Part shown: piece by piece, positions 23,601 to 38,600 of the stretch | Numbering within the stretch: position 1 is the stretch's first letter | Layout of the letters: each line of letters opens with the position of its first letter | From: Lytechinus variegatus | Lineage: Eukaryota > Echinodermata > Echinoidea > Temnopleuroida > Toxopneustidae | Length of the DNA: 64,000 nucleotides | Direction of reading: 5' to 3' | Assembly (NCBI RefSeq): GCF_018143015.1 | Contig: NC_054746.1 | Span: 32,701,129 to 32,765,128, forward strand | The notes under the pieces: generated by a model | What the model was told of the DNA's origin: nothing | Databases searched by the model: none | What the model saw: only the letters and a program-made list of their open reading frames with translations | Program-made: the position numbers and the translations under genes

Positions 23601-26600
23601 AGCACCAAATAATTCTTATTGGTTCATGATCATGGTTGGAGCAAAATGTATGTGCAACAATGATCTGACTGGCTATTGCTTTTTCACTATTGAAACCTTT
23701 GAGTTGAAAATGGAAAAAAGACTGAAATGCACCAATGAATTACATGTAGTGTATGCTGTAAGATTAATGTCTCTGCTGTTAATATTGTTACAGGTACTTT
23801 GAGCATTCTTTGGAATGGATCTGTATGCTTTTTAACAATGTTGCTATCACTTCTATATTTTATGACATTTGAAAAGCGCACTTTTTAAGAGTAACACTTA
23901 GTTTCATGAAAATTTTCTTATTTATTACCGTTTTGATTATTTAGGCTTGCAAGAAGAAACCTGAGCAGTTTCCAGCATTCTTCCACCAAGTTCTAGAGCT
24001 TACCTTGGGTACCATAAAGGATCTGACTATATCACTGAGAGAACGAACAGTACTCCTCATCTTCCTCATTCATTGTTTCAACAGTCTGGTAGGTGAAACC
24101 TTGCAACACAAAGCTATAATTATTGATTGCTTGATCAATATTACAATTGATTTGTACATGGTTATCAATGTATTTACTTAATTCCTCCTGTGATTAATCA
24201 TTATGCTTTGTGTTAAGCACCCCTATTGTAAAGAGTATTCGTTCTTTTTACTTAGATGGATTTTTCTGAGTGCCCAATTCATATGGCAAGTTGGGTTATT
24301 GTTTTTTATTGATGTTGATTGATATTCATAACCTTTGAATATTGACAATACATAAGTTTCTGACATTTAAAGTTAATTGGCATCTATTGGCATGTACTTT
24401 GTTTATTGATTTTTCCTAGGAGACCTGGGGGCCGTTTCATAAAGCTGTTCGTAAGATAAGAGCGACTTTAAGAACGACTGGTGAACCATTCTTACGCGCT
24501 TAACCATCGCCGATGTATATACCATTTACCACAAGAGAGGATCACCAGTCGTTCTTAAAGTCGCTCTTAACTTACGAACAGCTTTATGAAACACCCACCC
24601 GGCTCCTTGATTTGTTTTGTTTGTAATGTGAGATGAATTGATTGTTCATTAAATATACTTCATAATAGGCCTGTTGAAAAAAATAAAGAAAGTTGATTTA
24701 ATAAATAACATTTTATGTTATCCCTGTAGAAAAATAGTTATTTCCTATGATGGTAGTGAATATAATTCTAACATTATGAAGAATGTAATCTCTTTGCACA
24801 TCACAGAGTCATTGAGGAATTGGATTTATGTATTTTGCAATAGGATTAATATGATCAATATGATTAATAATGAAAGTGATGATCTGCATAGTGATCAACA
24901 TTGTGATTATCTACATAGTGATGGTCATCATAAGTGATGATCTACATGAATTTTTTACCTGGCTCTGTTCCAAAAAGATATGCATAAAAATAATAATCCT
25001 TTTGTTCTACAATTTACAATGGATCTAGAAAGCTTTTATTTGCAAGATGATGCCTTATTTAGTAAGGATGTCATGATAATCTGATATGTTGATTAAATGT
25101 CACTTGACTTGTTTTGTAATTGCAGGAAGTTGATGTGATACGAGAGCAAGTTCAGAGGCTGGTATCCCTTCCAATGTGGGTGTGTCTTCTACCGGTAGGT
25201 TACATCACCATTATTTTGTTTTTCATTTTAGAAATTCAATTTTGCATTAGTTAAAGACAGCATAATCAAGTACAATAGATGAATTGTTGAAAGTTTATTC
25301 TAGGATGAAGAGATGATATTTGACTGCTTTCTTGAAGGATTCTACTGTTGTCTCGGCTCTGATGTACTGCGACGATTTGTTCTAAAGTACAGGTTAAGTG
25401 AGGTGAAATATAAAATAGAATATATATAAACAATAAAGTTTACCCTTTTACTATTTTTTGCCATCAGGGAAGACTAGAAACAGAGCTGAAAGCCTATCCG
25501 AAATACAAGAAATTTTGGAATATCATCAAGAAAAATGATGCAAAACAAGTTGAGGAGACAAAGAAGAGGTAAGAGAAGATTTAATTAGGAGACTGAGATA
25601 AAGTTATTATCCTCAACTTCATTTTTTGTATTTTGTGTTTGAATCTCAAGGGAAGGCACTTTTTTGTATGAACTAGGTGCTTTAAAACAATCGGAACTCT
25701 AAATTCAAAGCCAAGGAGTTTCACAATGAAAATACACAACATATCATCTAGTAGCATGTTCTTTGAATATGCATGTAATAGCAAACTCCCCTATCCTTAA
25801 CCTAGAGCCAACTATTCTATTCATAACAAGAAGAGGGTATTTTGATTACTTTTCATGATTTGTAATTGTATGTAATCCAATATTACTCTTTCATTACTTT
25901 TCTTTACTTTATATCATAACAGGAGTGACTTTGAGCGGAGATTTCTTGCTAAGTTAATCCAGCTCTTCTATACAATATTGGATTCCATTCCAGAGGAAGG
26001 TGAATATAAAACATCCAAATATTTATTGAATCTAACAGAAAAATGACTAATGACAGCTAGTGTTTTCTCTTGTATTTTATTTGTTATGGATGTTGCTTCC
26101 ACTTATAGATCAAGCAAACTTATTGACCTACTAGTGCTGTCATTATATCTTTTTCCTAATTTTCCCTTTTCCCTCCATTTGTAGTTTGAATTGGAACTAA
26201 AAGCAGATAATTAGTTCTTGCCACATTTATTCAAAAATTCTTTGCAGAGAACTTACAAAAACTTACCAAATCTGTATTTATAGAGAGCACTGTAGATTGA
26301 TATAAAAGTCAACCTGAAGAAACAGGCTTGAATTTTAAAGCTCTATTCCTTTTTATTTCATTGTTTTTTGTTGTTGTTTGTTTGCAGGTGATGCACCAAT
26401 GGACAAGGTTCATTTCTGTGAGCGCTTTGTAGAGATGATGGTAGACTTAGAGGTATGATGCTTGTTCTGTTGTAGGCTACAGTCCTTGTTTTATACATTT
26501 TAATTCTATGGTACATGACACAATCATTTTGTAATTGTCATTTTACCATGTAGCCATTCTCACGTAGTTAATCCCTTGGAGGATCAGATTCAATATTTCA

Positions 26601-29600
26601 TGGAAAAAGGTTGAGAAAGAAGTGACTTCTTGTCAAAGAGGTAGGGGTTGTTGTAAAAATAAATATAATTCTTGGGCCTTTTTCATAAAAAAAACCTTAC
26701 AACTAAGGTATGTTTCATTGTTTAATTACCTTGGAAACCCTGGTTTTGACTGGCTGCTGAGCTCTGTTATCCACATCATGACATGATCAAGTCATATCAT
26801 GTTATGAGTTATGGAGGCACGGTAGCTCAGTTGGTAGAGCGGGGAATTCGTATTCCGGTGACCCGGGTTCGATTCCCACTTGGTGCGCTAGTGCCCTTTG
26901 GTAAGGCATTAATCCTCATTACCTGGTCCTTCGGAGGGGACCGTAAGCCGTTGGTCCTCTGGTTGCGTGCTTACAAGCATTCATGCTTTCTTAGCAATCA
27001 GGTAAAAATCCCCACCAATCATTCCATTCCATCCGTGAAACTTTTTTTGGACAATTTTGAAGACTTGAAGCATACATGTTCTGTCTCAACACTGAAAAAT
27101 ATTACTGAACTATGTTGCATATTTTTATTAACAAGGATTTAGAAGTATGAAACGAGTCCAACATCGCTAAAACTTTGAAGTTTTCTGATTTGTTAAATTT
27201 ATGAAGGCGCAACTACCAACAAGGCGATTTTTCAATGCTGTCATGGATGATGCCCATGTAGTTGTACGATGTCGTCTCTCGGCACTAGCAAAGAGGAAGG
27301 AAGGCAAGCTATTCAGTGAGGTAAAGTATCAATGAATTTCAATTCTGCATGAACATGATAGGTAGAAGTTTGGAGTGATATTCCATTTGATCATTTTTTA
27401 CCATATTGGATACTTATTGGATACTCTACTCTATGTTTTATTTAGCAGCTTTGAAAATGTAATTAAAAAAGCTTAGCATACAAAATTGCCAATTTAACCT
27501 GTTTCTTCCTATTTGTGTGGAATTTTTTTCTGTAGCATTGGAAAGGAAATTTAAGGATTTTCCTATTCCCTGGAATTCCGTTGTAATTTTTTTCTTTTTC
27601 TTAGCTGGCTGTCAGTATTGGCACATACATCACACAAGCCAACTTAATTCAATGTCTTTATTTTCAAATCCTTAACTTATTCATCAGTTTTGTTTATTTC
27701 TGAAACAATCATTATGTTTGTTTGAATGACAGTTACTGGACATGTTAACATTCTATGCTGGATTTGAGATCAAGGATTCAACAGGAACAGCTCTTACAGA
27801 TCATGAAATGACTGATATACACTATGACAGGATAAGCTCTCTACAGGTACATACTCCCTCCTCTAAGAAGTGCCACTGCACACCTTATGATTATTGTATT
27901 CACTATAATCACATTTTAATTATTTTCTTATACAAATCAATTAAATTTTCCTATTGAAGGTTGGGTTAAAACTAATCGAATAATTGCAAAACAGATTTAC
28001 TTGTCAAAGCCTGTAGTAATTTTTCGGTAAATCCGAAGATTATAATTCTTTATAGTGTATAATAGAAGTGAAGAGTATGTCATGAGGCATATTGTGTGAA
28101 AGATACAGGTTGTTATGTTTGTGCTCTCCTTTTGAAACTGATTTCATTTTGGAATGTTTTTTTTTGTCATGCAGAGAGCAGCATTCAAGCTGTTTCCAGA
28201 GTTGAAGAGATTTGCTTTGTCAAATGTAGCCAGTATTGACACAAGAAAAACACTGACCAAGCATTTTACACAGCTAAGGTAGGTACATACTATTGATATT
28301 GACTATCTATTAACCTTTTGCCTTCAGGAACTGGCTTGTTTCTGTACAGATAATGTTGAAATGACTAAATTTCACTGTTAACCTTTCATCAATTTATTTT
28401 AGTAGAACTTTCCCATTTGTTGCTAAGAGAAATTTGATAATTGCTCATAAAGAAATGCCCAATGTTTTGTTTTTCAGGTTTATAGCCCATGACTATAAAA
28501 AGTATTGCTACGTCGTAATCAGCCTCAAAAAGGCCTAATAGATCCTTCAGTTTTGGCCTTTTACATGTGCCACTTTCCCAAAATATTACTTGGATATTGT
28601 TGCTCATGCAGGATGTTCCTTTAAAAGCAAATTAAAATTATGTTTGTTTCAGTGACCCTTTCCCCTTTCTTTCAAAATGGCTTGAGCATTTAATCGGAAT
28701 GGAAGTAGTGCTATGAAAATTTAATGTATTATTATTATTATTATTATCTTGAACATGTGCAGCATCATATGATCCAACTGAGATGATTGATAACGCCATC
28801 TCAAATCCTTTTTCTACCCCAGTGCATCAGACTTACATCGTTTTGCTGCTTTCTTACATCTGCTGCCCCCTCTTGGTGAAGATGATGAAACCACGGTAGA
28901 GAAGACTTTCCTTTTAGATCTCATGGTAAGAACAGTGTATAAGAATTATATCTTCTGTTTTTCTTTTCACCGCATAATTCAGCATTTTAATTTTGAAGAT
29001 TTTGCTGGAATGTTCGTCAAGGAGTGTTGAAAATGCATACATTGTGTGTGGGCACTCTTACAATGACGTGTAATTATCTTTTGAAGTGCTTTGAGATGCC
29101 ATCCCTATGTACTAAGCGCTATACCAAAGCAGATTATTTCAATTATTGACCATTATTCTTTAAATGTGATTTGTTATTTATATATTTTATTTCAGGTTTC
29201 CCATCATGAGAGAAGGATATCCCAAATACAGTCATTGAATGAGACACCACTCTACCCAACTGAAGAGATCCTATGGGATGAGAATGTGGTTCCTACTGAG
29301 TTCTATTCGGGTGAAGGTATCATTCACTATCACTCCTTTTCACTCAAATAAAAAAATTGCATTTCTTTCATTTTTTTTTCAAAGAATATGTTTCCCAGTA
29401 TTCATACTATGCAGACAAAAATTGTCTTGTCTTTCATATTTGAGGCTTCATTTTATCATCATTATCACCATAGGAATGAATGATTACTACGTTCTCAAAA
29501 ACTGGATAAAACTTCTTGAAACTTTTTCTCTTCTCAGGTTGTCTTGCCCTTCCTAAACTGAATCTTCAGATGCTAACACTACATGACTACCTACTCAGAA

Positions 29601-32600
29601 ACTTTCATCTCTTCAGATTAGAGTCCACATGTAAGTTTCAGAATGAATGTTTCATTGCTGTTGATGTATATTGTACAACGCCTACTTTGTTTGTTGTACG
29701 CAAGCAAATGGGAGGCTGAATGTCAAACATTTGTGCTGTTGCACAAAAGATGTACCATCCAAAATGTACCGTTGCACGGCTTTGGGAGGTAACGTCACAA
29801 TATGTTTCAATTCATTGCGTACAGTAAATGATGGTGAAATACGCGCATAGCTTGCTGGCTACATGCGCAAAGCTGCCTGAGGTCATGTGCGCGCTTGTGG
29901 GATTTGCTTTTTGCTTTCAATTTTTTGCTCCCTTTTCATAGATACTGCAAGAAAAAACTCTTTTTCCCCATATTTTTGCTTAACTCCAAGGTGTTGTGCA
30001 ACACAAATAGCGAATATTCTTATTCATGCAATGGTGCGAGATTACGCATTCGGTGAAAGAACGAAACACTGTTCTGTTCTCTATGCAACTCAGCTAACGC
30101 CTAGTTGAATAGAGCATCTTTCTTTCACCTCATGCGAAATCTCGCACCATCGCACTCATGCCTATTCGCTTGTTGTATATTGTTAAGCATGATCTAAAAA
30201 AAGGAATGTGTGATAAAGTTTGATGTGTATTGTACTGCACCCTTATTGGAATTTTGACAAAAAGTTTGTAGTAAAAATAATAGAAAAAAATAATAAAAAT
30301 ATTGGTGAAGTTTTAAGGAAAATCCATCAAAGATTAGGAAAGCTATTAGAATTTTAAGTTTTTGATTTGTGATGTCATTTACGAGTAGCTGGGCCATAGC
30401 CATGTAATATGAAATGCATAAATTAAATTTTTTAATGGTTCGTGATTACTATTTTTTTTTCTTTTTAGGAGCGGTTGTGAAATGATTTGTCTATTGATGT
30501 GCAGATGGTACAAAAAATACAATTTTCAATTTTTAGAGAAAATGATATTTCATTGATTTTTTCACCCTTTGCTATGTAGGAATGCTGCTCGCATATGACA
30601 TCACAAATCAAATATTAAAATTCGAATACCTTTTTTATTCTTTGATGGATTTTCCTGAAATCTTTGCCAATATATTTATTTCTTTTTTCTACTTTTTTAC
30701 ATAATTTTTTTTTGTCCGGGTGAACTTCCCCTCCAAGTGCAACTTCAATTCATGCTCACCCTTTTGTGAAATTCATCCCTGGTGATGTCACATTCTTACT
30801 TTTTCATCTCCAAATTCACACAGATTTCCACAATTACTTGCAAATTTTTGAAACATTTATTTTTTGAAGAGTTTTAATTGGGTATATTGTATTAGCTAAA
30901 TATTCAGCTTTTATAAATGCTTAACCATCAATGAGATGGTAAAGTCAAATGAATTGTTAAGCCAAACACCTTGATGTTCTCATCTCAGATTGGCAAAGTG
31001 TAGATTGAGATCTTTTCAAAAGTATGTGAATGCTACAAGAGGCACAACTGTTGCATCACAAGACTGTAATACAATGGGTTTTTTTTCAAAGACTATCTCT
31101 TATAATAGCAGTATTTGAATCTAATTATTTGCTTTATTTTGCTGACTATCTTTTTTAGATGAGATAAGACAGGACATAGAGGATGCTGTACTAAGAATGA
31201 AACCCTGGAAGGCTGAGGATGGGAGCTGTTTCTTTGGAGGGTGGGCTCGTATGGCACAGGTAAGTGTTCTAATAATAATAATAATAATATAGGATTTGTA
31301 TAGGGTACGTATCCACCTTGCAAGGCGCTCCTATATTACCCCGGCTAAGCTAGTCTACCAATTCTGGTGCGCACAGCTTTTTGAGGAATCACTTCCTGCC
31401 GGTACCCATTTACCTCACCTGGGTCAAGTGCAGCACAGTGTGGATAAATTTCTTGCTGAAGGAAAACACGCCATGGCTAGGATTCGAACCCACAACCCTC
31501 TGAAAGGCGAGAGTCAGAACCACTAGACCACGACAAACCTACTACTACCATGCATTATCTGACTGTACTTGCAGGTTATTATTAGTAGTATTATAAATCT
31601 GTATGTCCATCCATGTCTGTTCTGAATTTGATATTTATGCCTTATAAATTTTATTATGGATTTCCATTTCAGAATAATTGAAGTCCAGTTCCAGTTTATT
31701 AGAAAGTTTTTTGTTTGTTTTTACCTGCCATGTCCAGACATGCATGTGATCATGACTGACGATATGCCAATTCTCATGTAAAGACATGATTATTTTCAAT
31801 ACCAGGTGATTGTATCAATATACATTATATCTAATAATGACAGGTACTTTTTTTACATTCAATATCACCCTTCCTGCTAACCTTTCACTCTCATTTGTAA
31901 ATGTTTGTTAATTTGGATTGTTTTATTTTCTTTTTTGTATTTTCTTACAGCCGATCACATCATTCTCAGTAGTTGAGGTAAGAAATTATGTATACACAAA
32001 TATTCTGTATGATTGAGAAGTTTTCAACAAGATATGCTTGCTTATACAGAAGAGTCTGTGATTTGTTTAGTGATTTTTTTTTAAGCAATTAGTTTTTACA
32101 TTTCTCAAAACAGTTTCTATTAATGCCATCATATAAAATTTTGTTTTCATAGGGCATGTTTTTATTCATTAAATTATTTAAGCATTAATGCAATTAGTTT
32201 TTACATTTTTCAAAACAATTTCTAATAATGCCATCATATAGAATTTTAGTTTCATAGTGCATGTTTTTATTCATTTAATTATTTAAGCATTTATGCTTTC
32301 TTAGCAATCAGGTAAAAAATCACCACCATGTCCCATGTGCTGTAATACTAGTATGAAACCCCAGTGATCTATTAAAATTTAATTGGAATGTTATACAAAT
32401 TCAAAGGAGATTTTAGTTTAAAATTTTTTTTTGATATGTATTGGCTCTCATATGGAAGGAGACAAACAAAAAGAAAAAAAAATGTGATTTGTTCAGTGAT
32501 TTTATGTTTTTTAGCATTGAGTTTTTATATTTTTCATCCCAATTTCTAATAAAGGCTATCATATAAAATTTTATTTTCATAGTGCAAGTTTTTTTATTAT

Positions 32601-35600
32601 TTATTGTTCCCATCTTTTCTAAAACAGATATTATTATAAATACAACAGAATGAGATGCTATTTGTTTCCCAGTAGATTATTAAAACGGGATTATTTTGCT
32701 GGTTTGATCATTGCAGGTTTCAAAACCCAACATTGGTGAGAATCACCCAGCAAGTGTAAGAGCTGATATCACTTTGACCCTTAACCTCCGTGAGCATATC
32801 AAGTCAGAGTGGGAATGTAAGTAATCAACAACTGTTATATATTTCTAACATTTGCACTATTTGATTGATGCTATCAATGTTATCACCAGATTATTGCTAA
32901 ATTAGAGAGATCAAAATGTCTTAAACTTTGCAGTCAAGACATTCCATATAATTTGAATGCTCAATTGACAAACATCTAAGAAAATTAGCTTATTGTCTTT
33001 CATCACATATACATGTAAATGGTAAAAATTCAGAAATTCAATATATCTTTTTAATTTGGATATATTTTGAAAGATTTCTGAAGAAATGGTCAATTCAAAA
33101 TGTAGTCTCACAAACATGCCATCAGCACTGTAAATATTAACCTGTCCATGATAATTGCATTTATTCCATTCATTCCCCCATCCAGCTCTTCGGAAGCATG
33201 ATGTTGCTTTCCTTGTAACTGTCCGTCCAACCATGAAGATTGGTAGTCATTTCACCAATAAAGAGCATTTCATTGATCAGGTTGGACTTGCTTACATCAG
33301 AGGTTGTGAGGTAGAAGGCATGTTGGATGAGAAAGGAGAAGTGATTGAAGAAGGTGAGCTCTAATATGTGATTTGATTCTGTATAACCAAGTATTAATTA
33401 TGATAATAATGTTCATAATTATAGTCAATTCTTACAATTTTGTCTCGCCTGCATAGCAGTGGTGGTTGTGAAGTCAGCAGTTGCGATGGCATCGTTATCA
33501 TGTTATTAATTTGATATCACAAATATTATAAAATTAATTAGTTTCTCAGTCACATTCAAAAATATATTTGAGGACAACAAACTTAGTATTTCATTATTAA
33601 ATGAATGTTTTTATTTTCCATAGCTTAGACAGCTTCTTCTTGGGCTGAGGACATGTATGAGAGCTTTATAATCATGATGAGAAGAAATGTTTTGAGATTT
33701 GTTGTCACATATTTACTCTTTATATTTTTGTTTAGGTCCAGAACCCAAGCCTGATTTACCAGGTATCACCAGAACCTACAGAGTATGGCTAGACCCTAAC
33801 CAGTACCAGAAGGACATGGCCAAGACAGCTTCTTCTGGGGCTGAGGATGTTTATGAGAGCTTCAATATCATGATGAGGAGAAAGCCAAAGGAAAACAATT
33901 TCAAGGTATGTCGAAACAATCAGTAAAAATGAATTAACTTTGTTGAATTTAGAATAAGTGGATTCTGATGGAATGAGAACATTTTGAAGCATTTTCAAAG
34001 TATCTGATTAAGAACATCAGATATTTTTAGATAAAATAGTAGTTTTCAGCTATCTAGAAAAAACAACCTATAATCAAGGTTTGCTGTACACTGTGCCTTA
34101 AAGCTTGTGTATAGTTTTGGTAAATCCACCAAAATGCACCTATCACTATTCTAATTCAAAACTAGCTAATATGAATGGATATGCCCTATAACAGTTATGA
34201 TGTGGAGGATATGAAATGAAAATGTGTTTTACGGGATAAATTTTGCGATTTTACATGGAAATTTAACTTGATCGGGTCACCCGATCAAATTAAAATATCT
34301 GTGTGTTTTTGTCTTTCCATTAAATCCTATTCCAAATCATGGAATGGGCTGAAACTTTCAAGATATGTTCTTTGTCTGTAACTTTTGGATATCTAATCAC
34401 TAAATTTATAAGATAAGTGCTTGAATGCCCATGTTTTAATTTAAAACAAGCAACGCCGAGAGAGGGCGCTATATATCCAAGATTTGAATATTTGAAATTT
34501 TCTCAGAGAAGTGCAGTTGGAAAAATATCTAACGGTCTCTACGCTTCAGTAAGACTGTCATATTAGATGATATTCGATTATCAATCACATTATTGACCCT
34601 TTACCAAAGCTATACACAGGCTTTAAGAGTGCACAGCTGACCCGCAAGTACCATTGTGACCACAGCCAGTTTGCAACACACTGAGACTTGCCTCTCCGAA
34701 AAATTGAAGAGTTCTTGTACCCTATCGAGATAGGAATTTTTCCATTGTTGACATCTTGATAAACATGTATGAATTCTGATTACAACAGTAGCCAGGATGA
34801 TGACATTTCATTTAACAAAAATTACAATAAACAGTTCCTCAGTCCAAGGTCATAAGTTTGGTTGTAATGCTTATGTAATGTTATCTGATCCTTGCTTGTA
34901 GGCTGTTCTGGAGACTATCCGTGACCTGATGAATACTGACTGTGTAGTACCTGACTGGTTACATGATATTCTTCTAGGGTATGGGGATCCAGGAGCAGCT
35001 CATTACTCCAAGTAAGAACTGAACTATTGTTTCTTTGGGGTTTAAGGTCAATCTAATAAAATATGTATGTTGTTTGTTGTCAGGGAGTAAAATCATTGAT
35101 TTTTTTCCTCATTTTTTGTTTCATTTGTCATGACCATTTAAAAAAGTGGGATTTAGACTTCATTTCATTTTGTTCTTTAAAATTAGCGTTATCTTTAGAA
35201 ATTGCAAAGTTTATTTTAGCAAAATTTCATGTATTTATGATACCTAAATTGGATGAGACAGGGTTCATTCCACAGCAATATGAATGGATATGCTATCTTT
35301 CTTCAGTTTGGCTTAAGAAGTTGCCTTTCACTTTCAACAACAGTGTGCATTTGAGGATTTCAATGTAGATTTCATACTATTCTAACAAATTTTATTCTAA
35401 TAATGATGAAATCTGAATGTTAAAATGATACGAGAACGATGTCAAAATTGTTCATATTCAGAGTTAATGTAAAGAACATGACAACTTAAATCAATTATTT
35501 AACCCCTTCATCTTTTATTTTTTATCTACAACTGTGAAATTGATAATTTCTTCTCATTTTTTTACAGGATGGCCAAACAGATTTCAACTTTGGACTGGAA

Positions 35601-38600
35601 CGACACATTTTTGAATGCTGACCATCTTAGGGCTAGCTTCCCAGACCATACGGTCAAGTTAATAACTGATGACCCAGCCAAATTAGTGCCTCCTTTCAGG
35701 TTTGTCATTTTGAACAACTGAAAGGCTCATATTCAGATTGAAATTCTCACCCTTACTACTAAGCATATGCATGATAAAACCTCAGTTAGGTTAAAGATGA
35801 AGAAGATGATGAAAATAAAGAAGACCATGGAGAAGAAGATTAAGATGCAGATGAAGAAAGTAAGGACAAAAACAGGAGTGAAGGAGAAAATTTTAAAAAA
35901 GACGAAGGAGAATACAGAGAAGGTGAATGATAACAAGTAGGAGAAAGAGAAGGAGATGGAGGATGAGAGGAGGAGAGGAGAGTGAAAAGTATAGCAGGAG
36001 GAGGAGGAGGATGAGAATAAATAATGAAGAGAAGGAAAAGAATGAGGAGAAATAGAATCAAGTTTAAAGGAGGTGGGGGAAGAAGAAGTAGTAGTAGTAG
36101 TGGTGGTAGTAGTAGTGGTGGTGTTGGTGATGGTGTTGGTGGTGGTGTTGGTGGTGTTGGTGATGGTGGTGGTGGTGGTGGTGTTGGTGGTGGTGATTGT
36201 GGTGGTGGGGGGGGGGTAAGAAGTATGATATCCTTTGATTCTTTGTAAAAAGATAGATAGATTACCCTCCCTTTTTTCTGATTGCAGGATAACATTTCCA
36301 GAAGCTGAGAAAGGAGGTACTTCAGGAAAGAAACGTAAGGTGGATGACACCACTCCGATGAAAGCCAAGAAGGAAATCATCGTTGAACCTCACATCATAC
36401 CTAACAGAGGCCCTTATCCATACAACCAACCCAAAAAGTCAGTCAATATAATTAAAAAATGTTATCATTTCATAAAAAATACACATCTACATGTACATTG
36501 TTACTATTTAAATTCAAGAATGGAGACTGTTTTCCCCTCCTCAATCTTCAATTAAATCTTTTCATATATTCAATTCTGTAATGCTGTCATCCCTCTTTTT
36601 TTTTTTTGTAAATCTCTTAGAAACTTCACTATTAAGTACTATATGAAATTTGATTTGTTGATATTATCCCCAAGTAACTCAGTGGCTTGGTTTACTCTGT
36701 TATGGTTTTGCAGTTAATAGAGAATATTATTGCTAAAATAGCTGGATGATGAATTGAAATTAATGAATAAACTGCTCCTTTTTATTAAAGTATTAGTGAT
36801 GCAGGGATTCAAATATCTCTTCTGTTTATTAAATCATATTCTCTGTTTCCACAGGAATGCCATCCAGTTTACTCCAACACAGATAGAAGCCGTCAGAGCC
36901 GGCATGCAACCAGGTCTTACAATGGTAAATTGATTCAGTTTCATTATATAATATTGGACTTTTGCCTGTAAAGTGATTATGGCATTGAAAAACAATATTC
37001 AATATTTATAATGAAATGCATGCAACTGGTTCACCAAAAATAATGTAAAACAAAATACCATTATTTATGGAGTAGTATTTTCTTGACTTTTTTATCTAAT
37101 ATAGTCAAACCTGTATTTTCAGGTTTTAGTACCAATTCAATGTACTTTTTGATTGGAAATTGATGAAAATATAATTTTCTGTTTTGATGATAGGTTGTTG
37201 GACCTCCTGGAACTGGTAAGACCGATGTTGCTGTTCAGATCATCTCCAACATCTATCATAACTTCCCAGAGCAGAGGACTCTTATAGTCACACATTCTAA
37301 CCAGGTAAGAAAGACAATGGACAAAGCATTATCCCCCAAGAAATTCTTCCCCAATGGAGTAGGTGACCTGGGGACACTTTCATAAAAGTTGTCTATATCC
37401 AGCAGTTCTAAAACTGAGAACTGGAAAAAAATATTATTTTCCCAGTTTCTACCAGTTAATTAAAAGAGATGTTGTTAATTTAAAGTACGGTTTTTGTCAC
37501 AATTTGAACAAGGAATTTTTTTTAATAAACAGCTAGATAAAAAAAAATATCTCTGGCTTTGCATTTTGGGATTTCATATATTAAAGTTATTTGCTGTAAA
37601 TTCTTGCATACATTTATGGGCAGTTTAATGAAACATATCCTGCTCTCAAAATAAATCTATATTGATAAACTTCTCTGTATATGATTAGTACTAAGCAATG
37701 ACCATTGATTTTTTTTGTTTTTGTATTAATCAGGCTTTGAATCAGTTGTTTGAGAAGATCATGGCATTAGATATCGATGAGAGGCATTTATTGAGGTTGG
37801 GTCATGGTGAGGAGGCGCTTGAGACAGAAAAAGATTTCAGCAGGTTTGTGAGGATTATATTCATACTATAAATGATATTGATACTAATACTAATGATACT
37901 TATAATGAAAATAATGATAATGATATAAATTCCTTTACTTTATACCAATGTTACTGGGAAATGTTTTGTCCTCTCCAATTGTTTAAAATCCTTCCTAATG
38001 TAGATTCGGTTCTCCTTATCATCACTTGCCCTGTTGTTTTATGGAATAAGCCCAATGTTCTCCTTAATGTTGATTCCTCTTATGGTAGGTTTTAGGCAGA
38101 TAAGATGATAAAGATGATAACAATTATAAACAATTATTATTACTAGTAGTAGTATAGTAATCACGGTGAAATATCTCCTTGGAATTAAGGATACAAGTAA
38201 ATAGTTACTAGTTCAAGATTAAGCTGCAGTATTCCCTTATTGCAACATGCCCTAAATGGAATTCATTTTGTGCAATTACCAGGTATGGCCGTGTAAACTA
38301 TGTTCTTGGTCGTCGTCTTGAGCTGCTCAAAGAGGTAGAGAGATTACAGGAGAGTCTTGGAGTTCCTGGTGATGTTGCATACACCTGTGAGACAGCTGGT
38401 CACTTCTATCTCTATCAGGTAAATTCCAGTACTGAAAACATATTTCCATGTGGAAATGTGTAGCAGTAACAGGCATGATATACTCCTGACTGAAATCTGA
38501 ATAATATAATATATAATTTTTGTTCAGATTTTTTTTTTTTTTGGGGGGGGTGAAATCCTTTGCCTAAGAACATTCTCATGCTGTTTTAACTGCTTTTTTA

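Noticed and set aside
26813..26888. Functional tRNA gene
   Set aside because: A and B boxes are present, but the acceptor and anticodon stems are irregular and the sequence continues into a SINE body whose tail recurs elsewhere.
26783..27142. 119-codon open frame starting [20 protein letters not shown]
   Set aside because: It is a translation of the tRNA-like SINE head; this type of false protein is common in databases.
35733..36380. 215-codon Thr/Ser-rich minus-strand frame and the overlapping Pro-rich and Gly-rich frames
   Set aside because: All come from the purine/GGT tract inside AQR intron 23.
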